A stretch of 35,859 bases of DNA from an uncultured Collinsella sp. (GCA_902497025.1 CABVDJ010000023.1:1-35859); one strand, 5' to 3'; counted from the first letter of the stretch, positions 1 to 9,776 are shown. Program-made: numbers and translations. Notes: generated from the sequence alone by a model not told the origin.

Positions 1-55
1 GAGCGTCCGGCTGATAACCGGGAGGTCACAAGTTCGAATCTTGTCAGGTCCACCA
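1..55 (+). tRNA. tRNA-Ile (GAT), 5'-truncated by window edge
   Basis: This is the 3' part of a tRNA-Ile. It holds the anticodon arm with GAT, the variable loop, the T arm (GTTCGAATC) and the acceptor 3' strand ending in an encoded CCA at 53-55. All 55 bases are identical to 225-279 of the complete tRNA-Ile downstream, so the anticodon and identity are secure. The D arm and 5' acceptor strand lie outside the window. Confidence 0.93.
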
Positions 56-66
56 CTTTCTTTCGC

Positions 67-111
67 AATAAACACCCCAGCGAGAGCCGAGTCGCCGCTG
101 GGGTGTTTATT
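67..111. terminator. Strong hairpin terminator after first tRNA-Ile
   Basis: A perfect 16-bp stem (67-82 with 96-111) encloses a 13-nt loop. The stem base is A/T-rich on both sides (AATAAACA and TGTTTATT), which gives a U-rich 3' arm on either strand. It separates the first tRNA-Ile from the tRNA-Ala/tRNA-Ile pair. Confidence 0.75.
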
Positions 112-122
112 ACTGTCTCCGT

Positions 123-198
123 GGGGGTTTAGCTCAGCTGGGAGAGCGCGGGCTTTGCAAGCCTGAGGTCAGGGGTTCGATCCCCCTAACCTCCACCA
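123..198 (+). tRNA. tRNA-Ala (TGC)
   Basis: A 76-nt cloverleaf. The acceptor stem is 123-129 (GGGGGTT) with 188-194 (AACCTCC, one G-U pair). The D arm contains AGCTCAGCTGGGAGAGC, the anticodon loop 154-160 (TTTGCAA) has anticodon TGC at 156-158, the T arm contains GGTTCGATCC, and CCA is encoded at 196-198. It lies between two tRNA-Ile (GAT) genes. Confidence 0.97.
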
Positions 199-202
199 TG
201 AT

Positions 203-279
203 GGACCTGTAGCTCAGTTGGTTAGAGCGTCCGGCTGATAACCGGGAGGTCACAAGTTCGAATCTTGTCAGGTCCACCA
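203..279 (+). tRNA. tRNA-Ile (GAT)
   Basis: A 77-nt cloverleaf. The acceptor stem is GGACCTG (203-209) with CAGGTCC (269-275). The anticodon loop is CTGATAA with GAT at 237-239, the T arm contains GTTCGAATC, and CCA is encoded at 277-279. It starts four bases after the tRNA-Ala CCA, so the two are probably cotranscribed. It duplicates the truncated copy at the window start. Confidence 0.97.
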
Positions 280-290
280 TCAAAACTGTG

Positions 291-326
291 AAGAGCCCTG
301 GGGCGTTGCCTCGGGGCTTTTTTCTT
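291..326 (+). terminator. Rho-independent terminator after tRNA cluster
   Basis: A GC-rich hairpin pairs 294-303 with 309-318 (AGCCC with GGGCT at the base, then G-U and G-C pairs). It is followed by a T tract at 318-323 that ends transcription of the tRNA-Ala/tRNA-Ile unit. Confidence 0.8.
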
Positions 327-351
327 GTCTGCGATAAATCTCATTTTGGTT

Positions 352-381
352 TTGTGTGCTGTGCGAAAGATTGGGTAGTAT
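352..381 (+). promoter_or_regulatory. Possible promoter of the DUF151 gene
   Basis: TTGTGT (352-357) and TAGTAT (376-381) are separated by 18 bp and lie 57 bp upstream of the chosen start codon. Both hexamers depart from consensus, so the call rests mostly on position just after the tRNA terminator. Confidence 0.33.
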
Positions 382-438
382 AGCTATTCAATGCGGCGAC
401 CCTGCCGTGTGCTAACCGCTACGTACCGGAGGTGTTCC

Positions 439-939
439 ATGGTTCGTGTCGACATAGAGACCATCGTCATGGCCGCCGGTCCCGTGCCATCGCTTATCGT
501 GCTTCGCGAGCGCTGCAGCAAATCGGACTCGCCCGCGCCGTTGCGTTCCCTTTCCATTCAGACTGGTTCGTTTGAGGCTGCTGCCATTAGCCGTGGCATC
601 GATAGCGGCCGCGCCGAGCGTCCGATTACCCATGACCTGCTGCTCGATACTGTTGGTGCCCTGGGCGCCAAGCTCGAGCGCATCGAGATCGTGCGCGCCG
701 AGCCGCCGGTGTTCTACGCGACGATCGTCGTGCTGGCCGATGGCGAGGAGCGCAAGATCGACGCCCGCCCCAGTGATGCCATTGCCCTTGCCGTGCGCAG
801 CAATGCCCCCATGTTTGTGGAGGACGACATCATGAATCGCCTGGGTACCGTTTCTGCCCATGCCGAGGAAGTCGACGACGAGCAAGAGTTCGAGAAGTTC
901 GACGAGTTCGTCCATACGCTCTCCCCCGATGATTTCTAA
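439..939 (+). CDS. DUF151 / bifunctional nuclease (BFN) family protein
   Basis: This 166-residue protein belongs to the DUF151 family, whose plant members are described as bifunctional nucleases with RNase and DNase activity; the bacterial role is poorly defined. The family core is recognisable. An N-terminal strand (VRVDIETI) and 'VPSLIVLRE' are followed by 'ITHDLLLDTVGALGAKLERIEI', the strand 'FYATIVVL' and the diagnostic 'RKIDARPSDAIALAVRSNAPMFV'. The tail is very acidic (EEVDDEQEFEKFDEFV). The start at 439 is chosen because GGAGGTG lies seven bases upstream; the frame is open to 391 but the earlier ATG has no such site. A small membrane-protein gene follows, at most about 33 bases away, so the two are probably cotranscribed. 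Family assignment is good; nuclease activity is not shown by the sequence. Confidence 0.85.
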   Translation: MVRVDIETIVMAAGPVPSLIVLRERCSKSDSPAPLRSLSIQTGSFEAAAISRGIDSGRAERPITHDLLLDTVGALGAKLERIEIVRAEPPVFYATIVVLADGEERKIDARPSDAIALAVRSNAPMFVEDDIMNRLGTVSAHAEEVDDEQEFEKFDEFVHTLSPDDF

Positions 940-972
940 ATGCGGGGCGGCCAGGTTGCGGAGCGTTCGCTG

Positions 973-1329
973 ATGGCCGGCGGCATGTCTGCCGAGGCGG
1001 CGGCTATCGCGCGTGAAGCCCAGATGCGCTCGGAGGCATCCGAGGCGGCTCGCATTGCCTATGTGACGCAGACCCGCACGCTTCGTGAACGCCGCGGCTC
1101 GTTTATCAAGATGGTTGTCATCTCCGTCCTTGTCGCGGCAATCTGCTCGCGCCTTCGTGGTACAGTTGGTGCGCTTGGGTTTTCGATTTCAACAGGCTTG
1201 GTAATCTGGGGTGTGGTCGATGCGGTGATGCTGACCAGTCAGATCAAGGTGCTCGACAAGCGCGCGATGGATATGATGCGCGCCCGCGACGCTGCCGCCA
1301 AGATCGCTGCCGAGGCACAAGAACTGTAA
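973..1329 (+). CDS. Small two-TM membrane protein of unknown function
   Basis: This is a protein of about 118 residues from the start used here. An alanine/glutamate-rich N-terminal helix (AEAAAIAREAQMRSEASEAARIAY) precedes a basic stretch (RTLRERRG). Two hydrophobic segments follow, around 'MVVISVLVAAICSRL' and 'LGFSISTGLVIWGVVDAVML', and the C-terminus is a charged helix rich in Ala, Lys and Arg (DKRAMDMMRARDAAAKIAAEAQEL). The layout suggests a membrane hairpin with coiled-coil-prone cytoplasmic ends. An in-frame ATG at 940 directly abuts the upstream stop and would add 11 residues. I prefer 973 because GCGGAG sits about ten bases before it, but the start is uncertain. No family recognised. 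Confidence 0.6.
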   Translation: MAGGMSAEAAAIAREAQMRSEASEAARIAYVTQTRTLRERRGSFIKMVVISVLVAAICSRLRGTVGALGFSISTGLVIWGVVDAVMLTSQIKVLDKRAMDMMRARDAAAKIAAEAQEL

Positions 1330-1359
1330 CGACGCCAGACTCGATGGGAAGGTCTAAAG

Positions 1360-1809
1360 ATGGCACAGGATATGCAGGACGCCGGTAACGTCTCCACCGA
1401 GCTCGACGCCATGGTGTGCGATCTGATCGGCGCCTTCTTGGACGACCTGGCCGCGGGCGAGAACCCGGGCGTGGTTGTGGCAATTGAGGACGCCGCTTCC
1501 AACCGCTATCTGGCCGCGCTCGACGAAGATGGCGAGGAGGCATGCCTGGAGGCGGCCACCAACTTTATCTCCGAGCACAAGATGGGTCTTAAGGACGAGG
1601 GCCTGGGCCGTATCGCCCGATATGCCATCGGCTACACCGGCTGCGTCGAGATTGACGGCGGCTATCACGACGCTCTGCTCGTGAGCTTCTTCGAAACCAC
1701 GCTCGAGAGTGGTTTTTCGGCATATGTGCTGTATGAGGGCATGGGCGCCGGCGATGGTTTTATGTGGAGCGACCCTGAACCTGCAGGTGAGGAAACCCCT
1801 CTCATCTAA
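1360..1809 (+). CDS. Conserved-looking acidic hypothetical protein
   Basis: This is a 149-residue soluble acidic protein with no signal peptide or membrane segment, preceded by a GGAAGG site about ten bases before the ATG. It begins with a helical region (STELDAMVCDLIGAFLDDLAAGENPGVVVAIEDAASNRYLAAL). A mixed region follows ('GLGRIARYAIGYTGCVEIDGGYHDALLVSFFETTLESGFSAYVLYEGMGAGDGFMW') that reads like an alpha/beta fold. Codon use matches the neighbouring housekeeping genes, so it is probably real and vertically inherited. I do not recognise the family. It lies 30 bases after the small membrane-protein gene and could share its transcript. Confidence 0.7.
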   Translation: MAQDMQDAGNVSTELDAMVCDLIGAFLDDLAAGENPGVVVAIEDAASNRYLAALDEDGEEACLEAATNFISEHKMGLKDEGLGRIARYAIGYTGCVEIDGGYHDALLVSFFETTLESGFSAYVLYEGMGAGDGFMWSDPEPAGEETPLI

Positions 1810-1926
1810 AATCGCTAAAATAAACGAGTTTTCGGTAAAAGGCTCAATATTCCCGCTGAGCGTTGTATCGCTGGGCGGGCCGCATACGCGTGCCGTTTGT
1901 ATATGGATAGAAGATAGGGGAACTAC

Positions 1927-3765
<1,839 letters not shown>

Positions 3766-3792
3766 GCGCTGGGCTTTATAGCGTCTAACAAG

Positions 3793-3827
3793 AAAGGGCG
3801 TCGACCGCGATGGTCGGCGCCCTTTTT
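3793..3827 (+). terminator. Terminator of typA
   Basis: A hairpin pairs 3793-3806 with 3812-3825, with one mismatch (T3801/G3817). The stem is GC-rich (AGGGCG with CGCCCT) and runs into TTTTT at 3823-3827. Confidence 0.85.
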
Positions 3828-4190
3828 GGTGCAAGGGGGACGGGTTAGTTTGCATCACAGCTGGGGCGACTATCCCTCCGATTGGCTTCCCAGCCAAAGT
3901 AAAGTTGTTTAAACATATACATAATTCCACTGAATATAGCCGGTATGATGCAAAACTGTTAACAGATAAATATCAACTGGTATTAAATTAAAAGACCTAT
4001 TGACCTGCGGTTTACATGATTGGTATCTATATATTATTTTATGCATTGTGGCATAGACGAACCGTCTTAGAAGGTGCTCCCCAATGGGTTCTTGCAATGC
4101 GCTAGGTAGGTTCTCGTTGATGTTGGGGCTTGTGTTCGATCCGACGATTCGCCGTATTCCACACTGTGTTGTAGGAATTAGGGGACAACT
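3828..4190 (+). other. AT-rich intergenic region and long leader of the adhesin operon
   Basis: No credible gene lies here. Bases from about 3900 to 4045 are strikingly AT-rich compared with the GC-rich genes on both sides. A small hairpin (TTGGCT 3882-3887 with AGCCAA 3892-3897) precedes the AT-rich part. Downstream of the promoter at 4000-4029 the predicted leader is about 155 nt, longer than usual. It contains a possible CCCCAA/TTGGGG pairing (about 4079-4084 with 4122-4127). I could not match the leader to a known riboswitch. Confidence 0.5.
4000..4029 (+). promoter_or_regulatory. Probable promoter of the adhesin/pilin operon
   Basis: TTGACC (4000-4005) and TATCTA (4024-4029) are separated by 18 bp within the AT-rich stretch. 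The -35 hexamer matches five of six consensus positions. Transcription from here would give a leader of about 155 nt before the ATG at 4191. Confidence 0.6.
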
Positions 4191-7100
4191 ATGGACGCAC
4201 ACCGCTCACGGTCGCTGGGTATGGCGGCTCTGATTTTCATTTTGATTTGCCTCACCGCCGCAGTGTTTTACGGTGCGGCCCCCGTGCGCGCCGAGGATGC
4301 GACGCCGCCGACGCCGATTGCGATTGATGAGAAGACAGCGAGCGTTACGGTTAAGCTCTATACCGACGAGTATCGTACTCAGGAGCTAAAAGGTGCCGTG
4401 ACCTCTGTATCAACCCTTTACGGGGCTTTTTCGGCAAATTTCAAAACTGGCGAGGCTCCTACGCCTGGGAACAATGTTGCCGTTTACAAGTTTCCTGACA
4501 CCATAGCCGTCGACGATAACGCCGCTGTGGACCTTATGGCGGGAACGGGCACCGATGCCGTAAGAGCTGGCACATGGGAGATTAAAAACAACAAGGCCAT
4601 CTTTACGTTCGACAAGGCGTGGCTCGCGAAAAACCCTGCGAACATCCATGTCGCGGCCAGCTTCTCGTTCCAGCTTAAAAACAAGGACGTTGGTTCTGGT
4701 GGCGTGACATCTGTCGTGTTCCCCGGCGTGGGGAAGGTCGATATTTCCACCAAGGACGGTAGCGTTAAGGGAGAGAAGTCGGGGGTTTTCTCTCAGGGCT
4801 CCAACAGCGTGGCCAAGGTCACCTGGACCGTTAAGCTCACCGTCGAGCCGTATGCCACAAGCGTTAAGTTCACCGATACGCTAGGCGAGAACTTCAGCTT
4901 TGTGGAGGGCAGCTTTAAGCTTGACGGCAAGACGATTGAATCGCAGCCAACAATCGCAGGTCAGACCGCGACCATCGAGAACTTGGGCAGCCTTCCCCGG
5001 GGTGTCCATACGATTACGTATGAAACCAAGCTGAAGAGTGACGTCTCCGTGAACAACGGCGAGTATATCAACGAACAGGGAGGCTCCAAAAACACGGCAG
5101 CGTGGGAATGGGGCGGCCCTAACGATCGCCAGAACGGCACGGCCACGGCTGCTCCTAGTCAATTTCGTTATGACATGATCAACAAGTCCAACGGCTCGGG
5201 CACGTCGTCGGACATCAAATGGACGGTCAGGCTCAACCAAGGCGAGCTTAAGGCTGACATGAGTGGCTACAAGTTCACCGATAAGTTGGACGCTAAACAA
5301 ACGTATACGGGGAGTTACACGGTTTACAAAGGTACGTCGGAATCGGATGGAGTCAAGATCTACGAGCGTGCTCTTGATTCGTCGAAAGATACCTTTTCCT
5401 ATACGTTCCCGGACAACCTTAACGATAAGTACGCCACCTACTGCATCGTTTATCACACCAGGATGAACGATACGAATTCCTATGACACCGTGCACAACAA
5501 TGCGACTATCGAGCATGAAGGCCGCGTCTCGGGAGCAGCCGAAGGCAAGTTTACGCCGCAGCTGATGGGTACGCCGATCACCAAGAGGCGCGTGAGCTCC
5601 GACGAGGCCGGGACGACGGGCAGGGCGACGTGGGAGACGAAGGTCGCGCTGAAAGCGATCGTTAATGCGGTCCATCCGGACAAGGTGACGGTGAAGGATA
5701 CGTTTCAGTCGGCGTGGTCGCAAAATCTCGGCATCGACGTAGATTCCATTTCCATCACAATCGGCGAAACTGTGCTGAAACGGGGCCAGAACGCTGACTG
5801 GGACCTGACGGCCAACTGGACGGTCGGTGGAACAAAAAGAAATTTCAACCTTGATATAAATGTGAACGACAAGGTAAAGGCCGCCCTCGAGAACGAGGAC
5901 TACGCCGTCATCACCTACACCACCACGTCCGATGCGTTGCCGGGCTGGTACTCGAACTTCGCGTCGGTCAGTGCGTCGGGCCTGAACCTTCAGCGGCAGT
6001 ACACCGACCTCGTTATGTACGTTGTCAACAAAGAAACGACGCCTGCGGTCGAGAAGCCGGAAGCGGAGTCGAAGGTGTCTTGGAGCGAGAGCTTCGACTG
6101 GAGCTCCGTCGACGGCTCGGCAGAGAAGGGTGCTTGGCTCGTCGACTGGACAGTGTACGCGAACCGCCAGCAGGGCAACAAGGGCGCAAATGGTGAGTAC
6201 GAATACTACGGAGCCGGAAAACTCGGCAACAAACCTCTGAATATTGTCGACACCCTTCCGGACGGTATGAGCTACGTTGTGAATTCCGCCAAATACACGC
6301 TCGTGCAGAATCCCTACGATCAGCATGCCGGCTACGGTAGCGGAAGCGAGGCGGAGACGATCATTTCGGGCAAACAGCTCGATGCCGGCAACGTGAAAAG
6401 CAACGGTAGCACGGTCACCTTCTCCATTCCTACAACAGAGCTTGGTGAATTTGCCGGTTACGCCAAGCTTACGTATCGGACGGCGGTCAAGCGAGGCAAG
6501 CTCGACACCTCTACGAACGAGGTGAAGTTCACTAATTCTGCCAGCGCTAAGTCGGGTGAGAAGGAGTTCAGCTCTGGCAGCGGAACCGTCACCATCAAGA
6601 ACAACGTTATCAACAAGACCGGCGAGCGGGTCACTGACAGCAATCGCATCAAGTACACCATTCTGGTCAACAAGTCTGCGGTTGCCCTTAAGAGCGACAC
6701 TGACATCCTCGAGCTCGTCGACACCATGGATGCCAAGTGCACGTTGGTGCCGTCTACGCTTAAGGTCTATGAGCGGATGAATGGTGCCTGGTCACTGCTG
6801 GCTGATGAGGACTATTCATCGGAGATGGAGCAAGTCAAGGATGAATCTGGCTCGCGTACGAAGCTGACACTCAACGTGCCCGATAAGAAGTATCTCAAAG
6901 TCGAGTATGAGGTGATCCCGAGCGGAAATCCTGGCGATGAAGTTTCTCTTTCCAACACCGCCACGCTCACGGGGGTGACTGATGGCTCCGCGATCGATGA
7001 TCAAAAATGGATTGTCAAGAGCGCTTCTGCTACCGCAGGTGGCAACGGCTACGGCATCACGATGACCAAATACGACGCCCAGCAGGTCGGCGCGACGCTC

Positions 7101-7919
7101 GAGGGTGCGGAGTTTACGCTCTACAGTGTGGCCATGGATGGCGCCGGTGAGACTGATGAGGAATTCCAGACTGCCAAGACCGATGGCAGCGGAAAAATCT
7201 CGTTCGGCACGAGCACCAAAAAGATGACTAATTGCGTGCTCTACAAGCTTGTGGAGTCGAAGGCGCCTGAGGGGTACGACACAACAAGCCCCACATGGAT
7301 CATGCTCAAGGGCGATGCGACTACGGAGGAATATCAGGCCGCGCTTGAAAAGGCGAGGGACGTTGTCGGGAACGCGGAGATCATCGGCGATGCCGAGAAG
7401 GACAAGATTTGGATCTACGATAATCGCCTGACGGTATCCACGGAAATCAAAGCAAAGAAAGTGCTTGAAGGTGGAACCTTCAAGGAAGGACAGTTCTCGT
7501 TCGAGCTCAAGGACGGCGAGGGCAAGGTACTCCAGACGGTGACTAATGACGCCGAGGGGAACGTCTCTTTTCCCGTCGAGTACAACAAGGCGGGAACCTA
7601 TACCTACAAGATCTCCGAGGTCGTTCCCAAGGACGCCGAGGGCAACGTCAAGGATCACATTACCTATGACACGACCGAGCACAAGGTTAAGGTTGTCGTG
7701 GCTAATGGCGACGGAAAGCTCGATGTCACCGTCACCTACGATAACGACTCTCCGACTCCACCGACCTTTACCAACAGGTATTCGACCATGCTTCCTGAGG
7801 CGGGCGGGGCTGGCTTGACTATGACATATCTTGCTGGCGCTTCGTTGCTGTGCTTCGCCGCGACGTGGATGCATGCTCGTCGCCATCGCGATCTGGATCG
7901 AGGTGATCACCATGAGTAG
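4191..7919 (+). CDS. Large cell-wall-anchored adhesin with isopeptide-type Ig-like repeats (LPEAG sorting motif)
   Basis: This 1242-residue surface protein probably mediates attachment. A signal peptide runs to about residue 35 (hydrophobic core AALIFILICLTAAVFY, then APVRAED). At least five related Ig-like modules follow, starting near 209, 342, 479, 650 and 820. Each opens with a strand like 'VTWTVKL', 'IKWTVRL', 'ATWETKV', 'WLVDWTV' or 'IKYTILV', followed by a 'KFTDTL'/'VDTLP'-type strand, as in isopeptide-stabilised adhesin domains. Next come a SpaA-type domain (about 954-1080, E-box 'LYKLVESKAPEGY') and an FctA/Spy0128-type pilin domain (about 1083-1197, ending 'VTYDNDSPTPPTFTNRYS'). The sorting signal is LPEAGG at 1201, a membrane segment and a basic tail, so Ala replaces the usual Thr of LPXTG. 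The ATG follows AGGGGAC. Its end overlaps the next gene by 8 bp. Ligand unknown. Confidence 0.88.
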   Translation: MDAHRSRSLGMAALIFILICLTAAVFYGAAPVRAEDATPPTPIAIDEKTASVTVKLYTDEYRTQELKGAVTSVSTLYGAFSANFKTGEAPTPGNNVAVYKFPDTIAVDDNAAVDLMAGTGTDAVRAGTWEIKNNKAIFTFDKAWLAKNPANIHVAASFSFQLKNKDVGSGGVTSVVFPGVGKVDISTKDGSVKGEKSGVFSQGSNSVAKVTWTVKLTVEPYATSVKFTDTLGENFSFVEGSFKLDGKTIESQPTIAGQTATIENLGSLPRGVHTITYETKLKSDVSVNNGEYINEQGGSKNTAAWEWGGPNDRQNGTATAAPSQFRYDMINKSNGSGTSSDIKWTVRLNQGELKADMSGYKFTDKLDAKQTYTGSYTVYKGTSESDGVKIYERALDSSKDTFSYTFPDNLNDKYATYCIVYHTRMNDTNSYDTVHNNATIEHEGRVSGAAEGKFTPQLMGTPITKRRVSSDEAGTTGRATWETKVALKAIVNAVHPDKVTVKDTFQSAWSQNLGIDVDSISITIGETVLKRGQNADWDLTANWTVGGTKRNFNLDINVNDKVKAALENEDYAVITYTTTSDALPGWYSNFASVSASGLNLQRQYTDLVMYVVNKETTPAVEKPEAESKVSWSESFDWSSVDGSAEKGAWLVDWTVYANRQQGNKGANGEYEYYGAGKLGNKPLNIVDTLPDGMSYVVNSAKYTLVQNPYDQHAGYGSGSEAETIISGKQLDAGNVKSNGSTVTFSIPTTELGEFAGYAKLTYRTAVKRGKLDTSTNEVKFTNSASAKSGEKEFSSGSGTVTIKNNVINKTGERVTDSNRIKYTILVNKSAVALKSDTDILELVDTMDAKCTLVPSTLKVYERMNGAWSLLADEDYSSEMEQVKDESGSRTKLTLNVPDKKYLKVEYEVIPSGNPGDEVSLSNTATLTGVTDGSAIDDQKWIVKSASATAGGNGYGITMTKYDAQQVGATLEGAEFTLYSVAMDGAGETDEEFQTAKTDGSGKISFGTSTKKMTNCVLYKLVESKAPEGYDTTSPTWIMLKGDATTEEYQAALEKARDVVGNAEIIGDAEKDKIWIYDNRLTVSTEIKAKKVLEGGTFKEGQFSFELKDGEGKVLQTVTNDAEGNVSFPVEYNKAGTYTYKISEVVPKDAEGNVKDHITYDTTEHKVKVVVANGDGKLDVTVTYDNDSPTPPTFTNRYSTMLPEAGGAGLTMTYLAGASLLCFAATWMHARRHRDLDRGDHHE

Positions 7920-9555
7920 GCTTAGCCGCAGCTTGTTGGCTGTCGCGACGATAATCATGGTCGCTATTCTGTCTTTCGCGATTGCTCCTGGGGCGGCCCG
8001 TGCTGCCGATACCGGAGCCATTACGGTGGACGGTACAGTCGCGACGCGTTACGACGCGTACCAGCTCTTTTCGGCGACCGTTGTCGACGATGACGATGCT
8101 GGCCAAAAAATTGCAACTGACGTAACGTGGGCGAATGGCGCGGTTCGTCAAGCCGTTCTTCCGGTGCTTCATGATGCGGGGCTCGATAGCTCGGCATCGA
8201 CGGCGCAAGCGGCAGCCGAATGGATGAATGCCGACGGGCACATGACGACCGCGCTGACGGCAAAACTTGCCCGCGCGATTTGCAATGTCGGCGGAACTTC
8301 CGTGGCCCTTAACGCGGGCACGGCGGCCGAGCTGCCCTGCGGCTACTGGCTCATCGTCGCCGACGACGACGCCATCGCCCAGGGCGAGGCCGGCACCGCG
8401 CCGATCATGACCCTGGTCGGCGGCAGCGCCGTTACCGTCAAGCCCAAGGCGGCGACCCCCAAGGTCCAAAAACACGTGCTGGAGGACAGCACCGCCGCCT
8501 GGCAGAAGGCCGCCGACGCCACGGTTGCCGACGACCTGTACTGGCGCCTCTCGGCCACGGTCCCGGCGGGGCTCACGGCGTACGACACCTATACGGTACA
8601 GTTCGTCGACACCATGAGTGCGGGGCTCGACCCCTCCAAGGTGGCCGCGAGCGTGCGCGTGTACGTGGCGGCGGGCGCGGACGGCGGCTTCGACGTCGTC
8701 GCATGTGAGGGTGGCAACGCCAACTCGACGCCGGCTAAAGGGTGGACAGACATTACTTCACAGTGCAAGGTCTCGGTCGAGGGCAATGCCTTCACCGTGC
8801 GCACCGGCGACCTCATCGCCGCGCTCGGCGGGGCTGACGCCTTTGCCGCGGGCGCCCGCGTGGTTGCTGTCTACAATGCGCCGTTGGGGGCCAACTGCAA
8901 TCGAGGCGCCACCAAGGGCAACCCCAACGAGGTCTACCTGCGTTACCCGCGCTCTCCCCTCGTCGACCAGTCCGGCGATGCCGGATTCACCCATACGCCG
9001 AGTGATGACGCCACGGCCTATACCTGGGGACTCAGCCTCATCAAGCGCTCGAGCTCGGACGATAAACCGCTCGCGAGTGCCAAACTGCGCATCATCGATG
9101 ACCGCGGGCGCATCCTAACGACCGACGGCTCGTGGTCGACGGATGCTGACGCGTGCGTCATCACGGGCGCGGACGGCCACGCGGAATTGAGCGGTGTGGA
9201 CGCGGGTGTCTACACCGTCGAGGAGGCCGCGGCTCCCAAGGGATACACCGCCTTTGAGGGCAAACGAACGGTAACGGTTACGTCTGAGGGATTGGACGCT
9301 AAGCAGGTGGCGGCCGCGAAGCTCAAGGTGACCGTGTCGGTCAAAAGCCCTCTGCGGGTTGATACCGCCGATGCCGGGACGGGTTCGATTGAGCTGTCGG
9401 TGCTCAACACCCCGAGCAAAGAAGCAAGTCGCGGCTTTATACCCTCGACGGGAGATAGAACGTTGGTGCTGGTGGCGGCTTTGGCTGCCATCGGAGTGGC
9501 GGCTATTGTTGTCGGGCTCGTCATCAAGCGGGGAGGCGGTCGTCGTGAAAAATAA
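7912..9555 (+). CDS. Fimbrial isopeptide D2-type pilin with SpaA domain and IPSTG sorting signal
   Basis: This 547-residue surface pilin has a signal peptide (residues 1 to about 32, ending ARAAD). Its N-terminal domain shows the fimbrial 'TRYDAYQLFSATV' signature. A D2-type isopeptide domain spans about 184-345 ('YWRLSATVPAG', 'VQFVDTMSAGL', ending 'NEVYLRYPRSP'), and a SpaA-like domain spans about 370-473 with E-box 'YTVEEAAAPKGY'. The C-terminus carries IPSTGD at 510, a hydrophobic segment and RRREK-like basic residues. The ATG at 7912 is preferred over an upstream in-frame ATG at 7831 because it has GAGGTG upstream and starts the signal peptide. The 8-bp overlap with the adhesin indicates translational coupling. 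I see no clear YPK pilin motif, and no sortase gene follows. It could be a shaft pilin or a monomeric wall protein. Confidence 0.86.
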   Translation: MSRLSRSLLAVATIIMVAILSFAIAPGAARAADTGAITVDGTVATRYDAYQLFSATVVDDDDAGQKIATDVTWANGAVRQAVLPVLHDAGLDSSASTAQAAAEWMNADGHMTTALTAKLARAICNVGGTSVALNAGTAAELPCGYWLIVADDDAIAQGEAGTAPIMTLVGGSAVTVKPKAATPKVQKHVLEDSTAAWQKAADATVADDLYWRLSATVPAGLTAYDTYTVQFVDTMSAGLDPSKVAASVRVYVAAGADGGFDVVACEGGNANSTPAKGWTDITSQCKVSVEGNAFTVRTGDLIAALGGADAFAAGARVVAVYNAPLGANCNRGATKGNPNEVYLRYPRSPLVDQSGDAGFTHTPSDDATAYTWGLSLIKRSSSDDKPLASAKLRIIDDRGRILTTDGSWSTDADACVITGADGHAELSGVDAGVYTVEEAAAPKGYTAFEGKRTVTVTSEGLDAKQVAAAKLKVTVSVKSPLRVDTADAGTGSIELSVLNTPSKEASRGFIPSTGDRTLVLVAALAAIGVAAIVVGLVIKRGGGRREK

Positions 9556-9660
9556 TTGCCTTTCATGCTCACTGGCGTACTGCCTCCGTAATGAGTGACG
9601 CGCAGGCCTACCGACCTGATGATCATTGGTTTTGAAAAAGTTACTAGAGAACCCTCCAAG

Positions 9661-9706
9661 AAAAGCGGGGCACCCGGTCGATATGACCGAGTGCCCCGCC
9701 TCGTTT
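9661..9706. terminator. Bidirectional terminator between convergent genes
   Basis: The stem pairs GCGGGGCAC (9665-9673) with GTGCCCCGC (9691-9699), has one mismatch, then CGGTC with GACCG. AAAA at 9661-9664 gives a U tract on the minus strand, and a T-rich run follows on the plus strand. It can serve both the pilin operon and the minus-strand bactofilin-like gene. Confidence 0.8.
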
Positions 9707-9737
9707 GTTGTTGTAAAGTAACTTGACCCCTTTGCAC

Positions 9738-9768
9738 CACCACAAAGGTGCCTGGCCCCTTTGTGGTG
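9738..9768. repeat. Small palindromic hairpin next to the convergent terminator
   Basis: CACCACAAAGG (9738-9748) is the exact reverse complement of CCTTTGTGGTG (9758-9768), with a 9-nt loop. It lies nine bases beyond the stop of the minus-strand gene. The surrounding text 'CCCCTTTG...AAAGGTGCCTGGCCCC' suggests a dispersed intergenic repeat, but no second copy lies in the window. Confidence 0.5.
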
Positions 9769-9776
9769 ATCGGCTG

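Noticed and set aside
3841..3900. Possible riboswitch upstream of the adhesin
   Set aside because: Only a 6-bp hairpin is evident. I could not fit c-di-GMP, cobalamin or other known consensus sequences, and the stretch lies upstream of the likely promoter.
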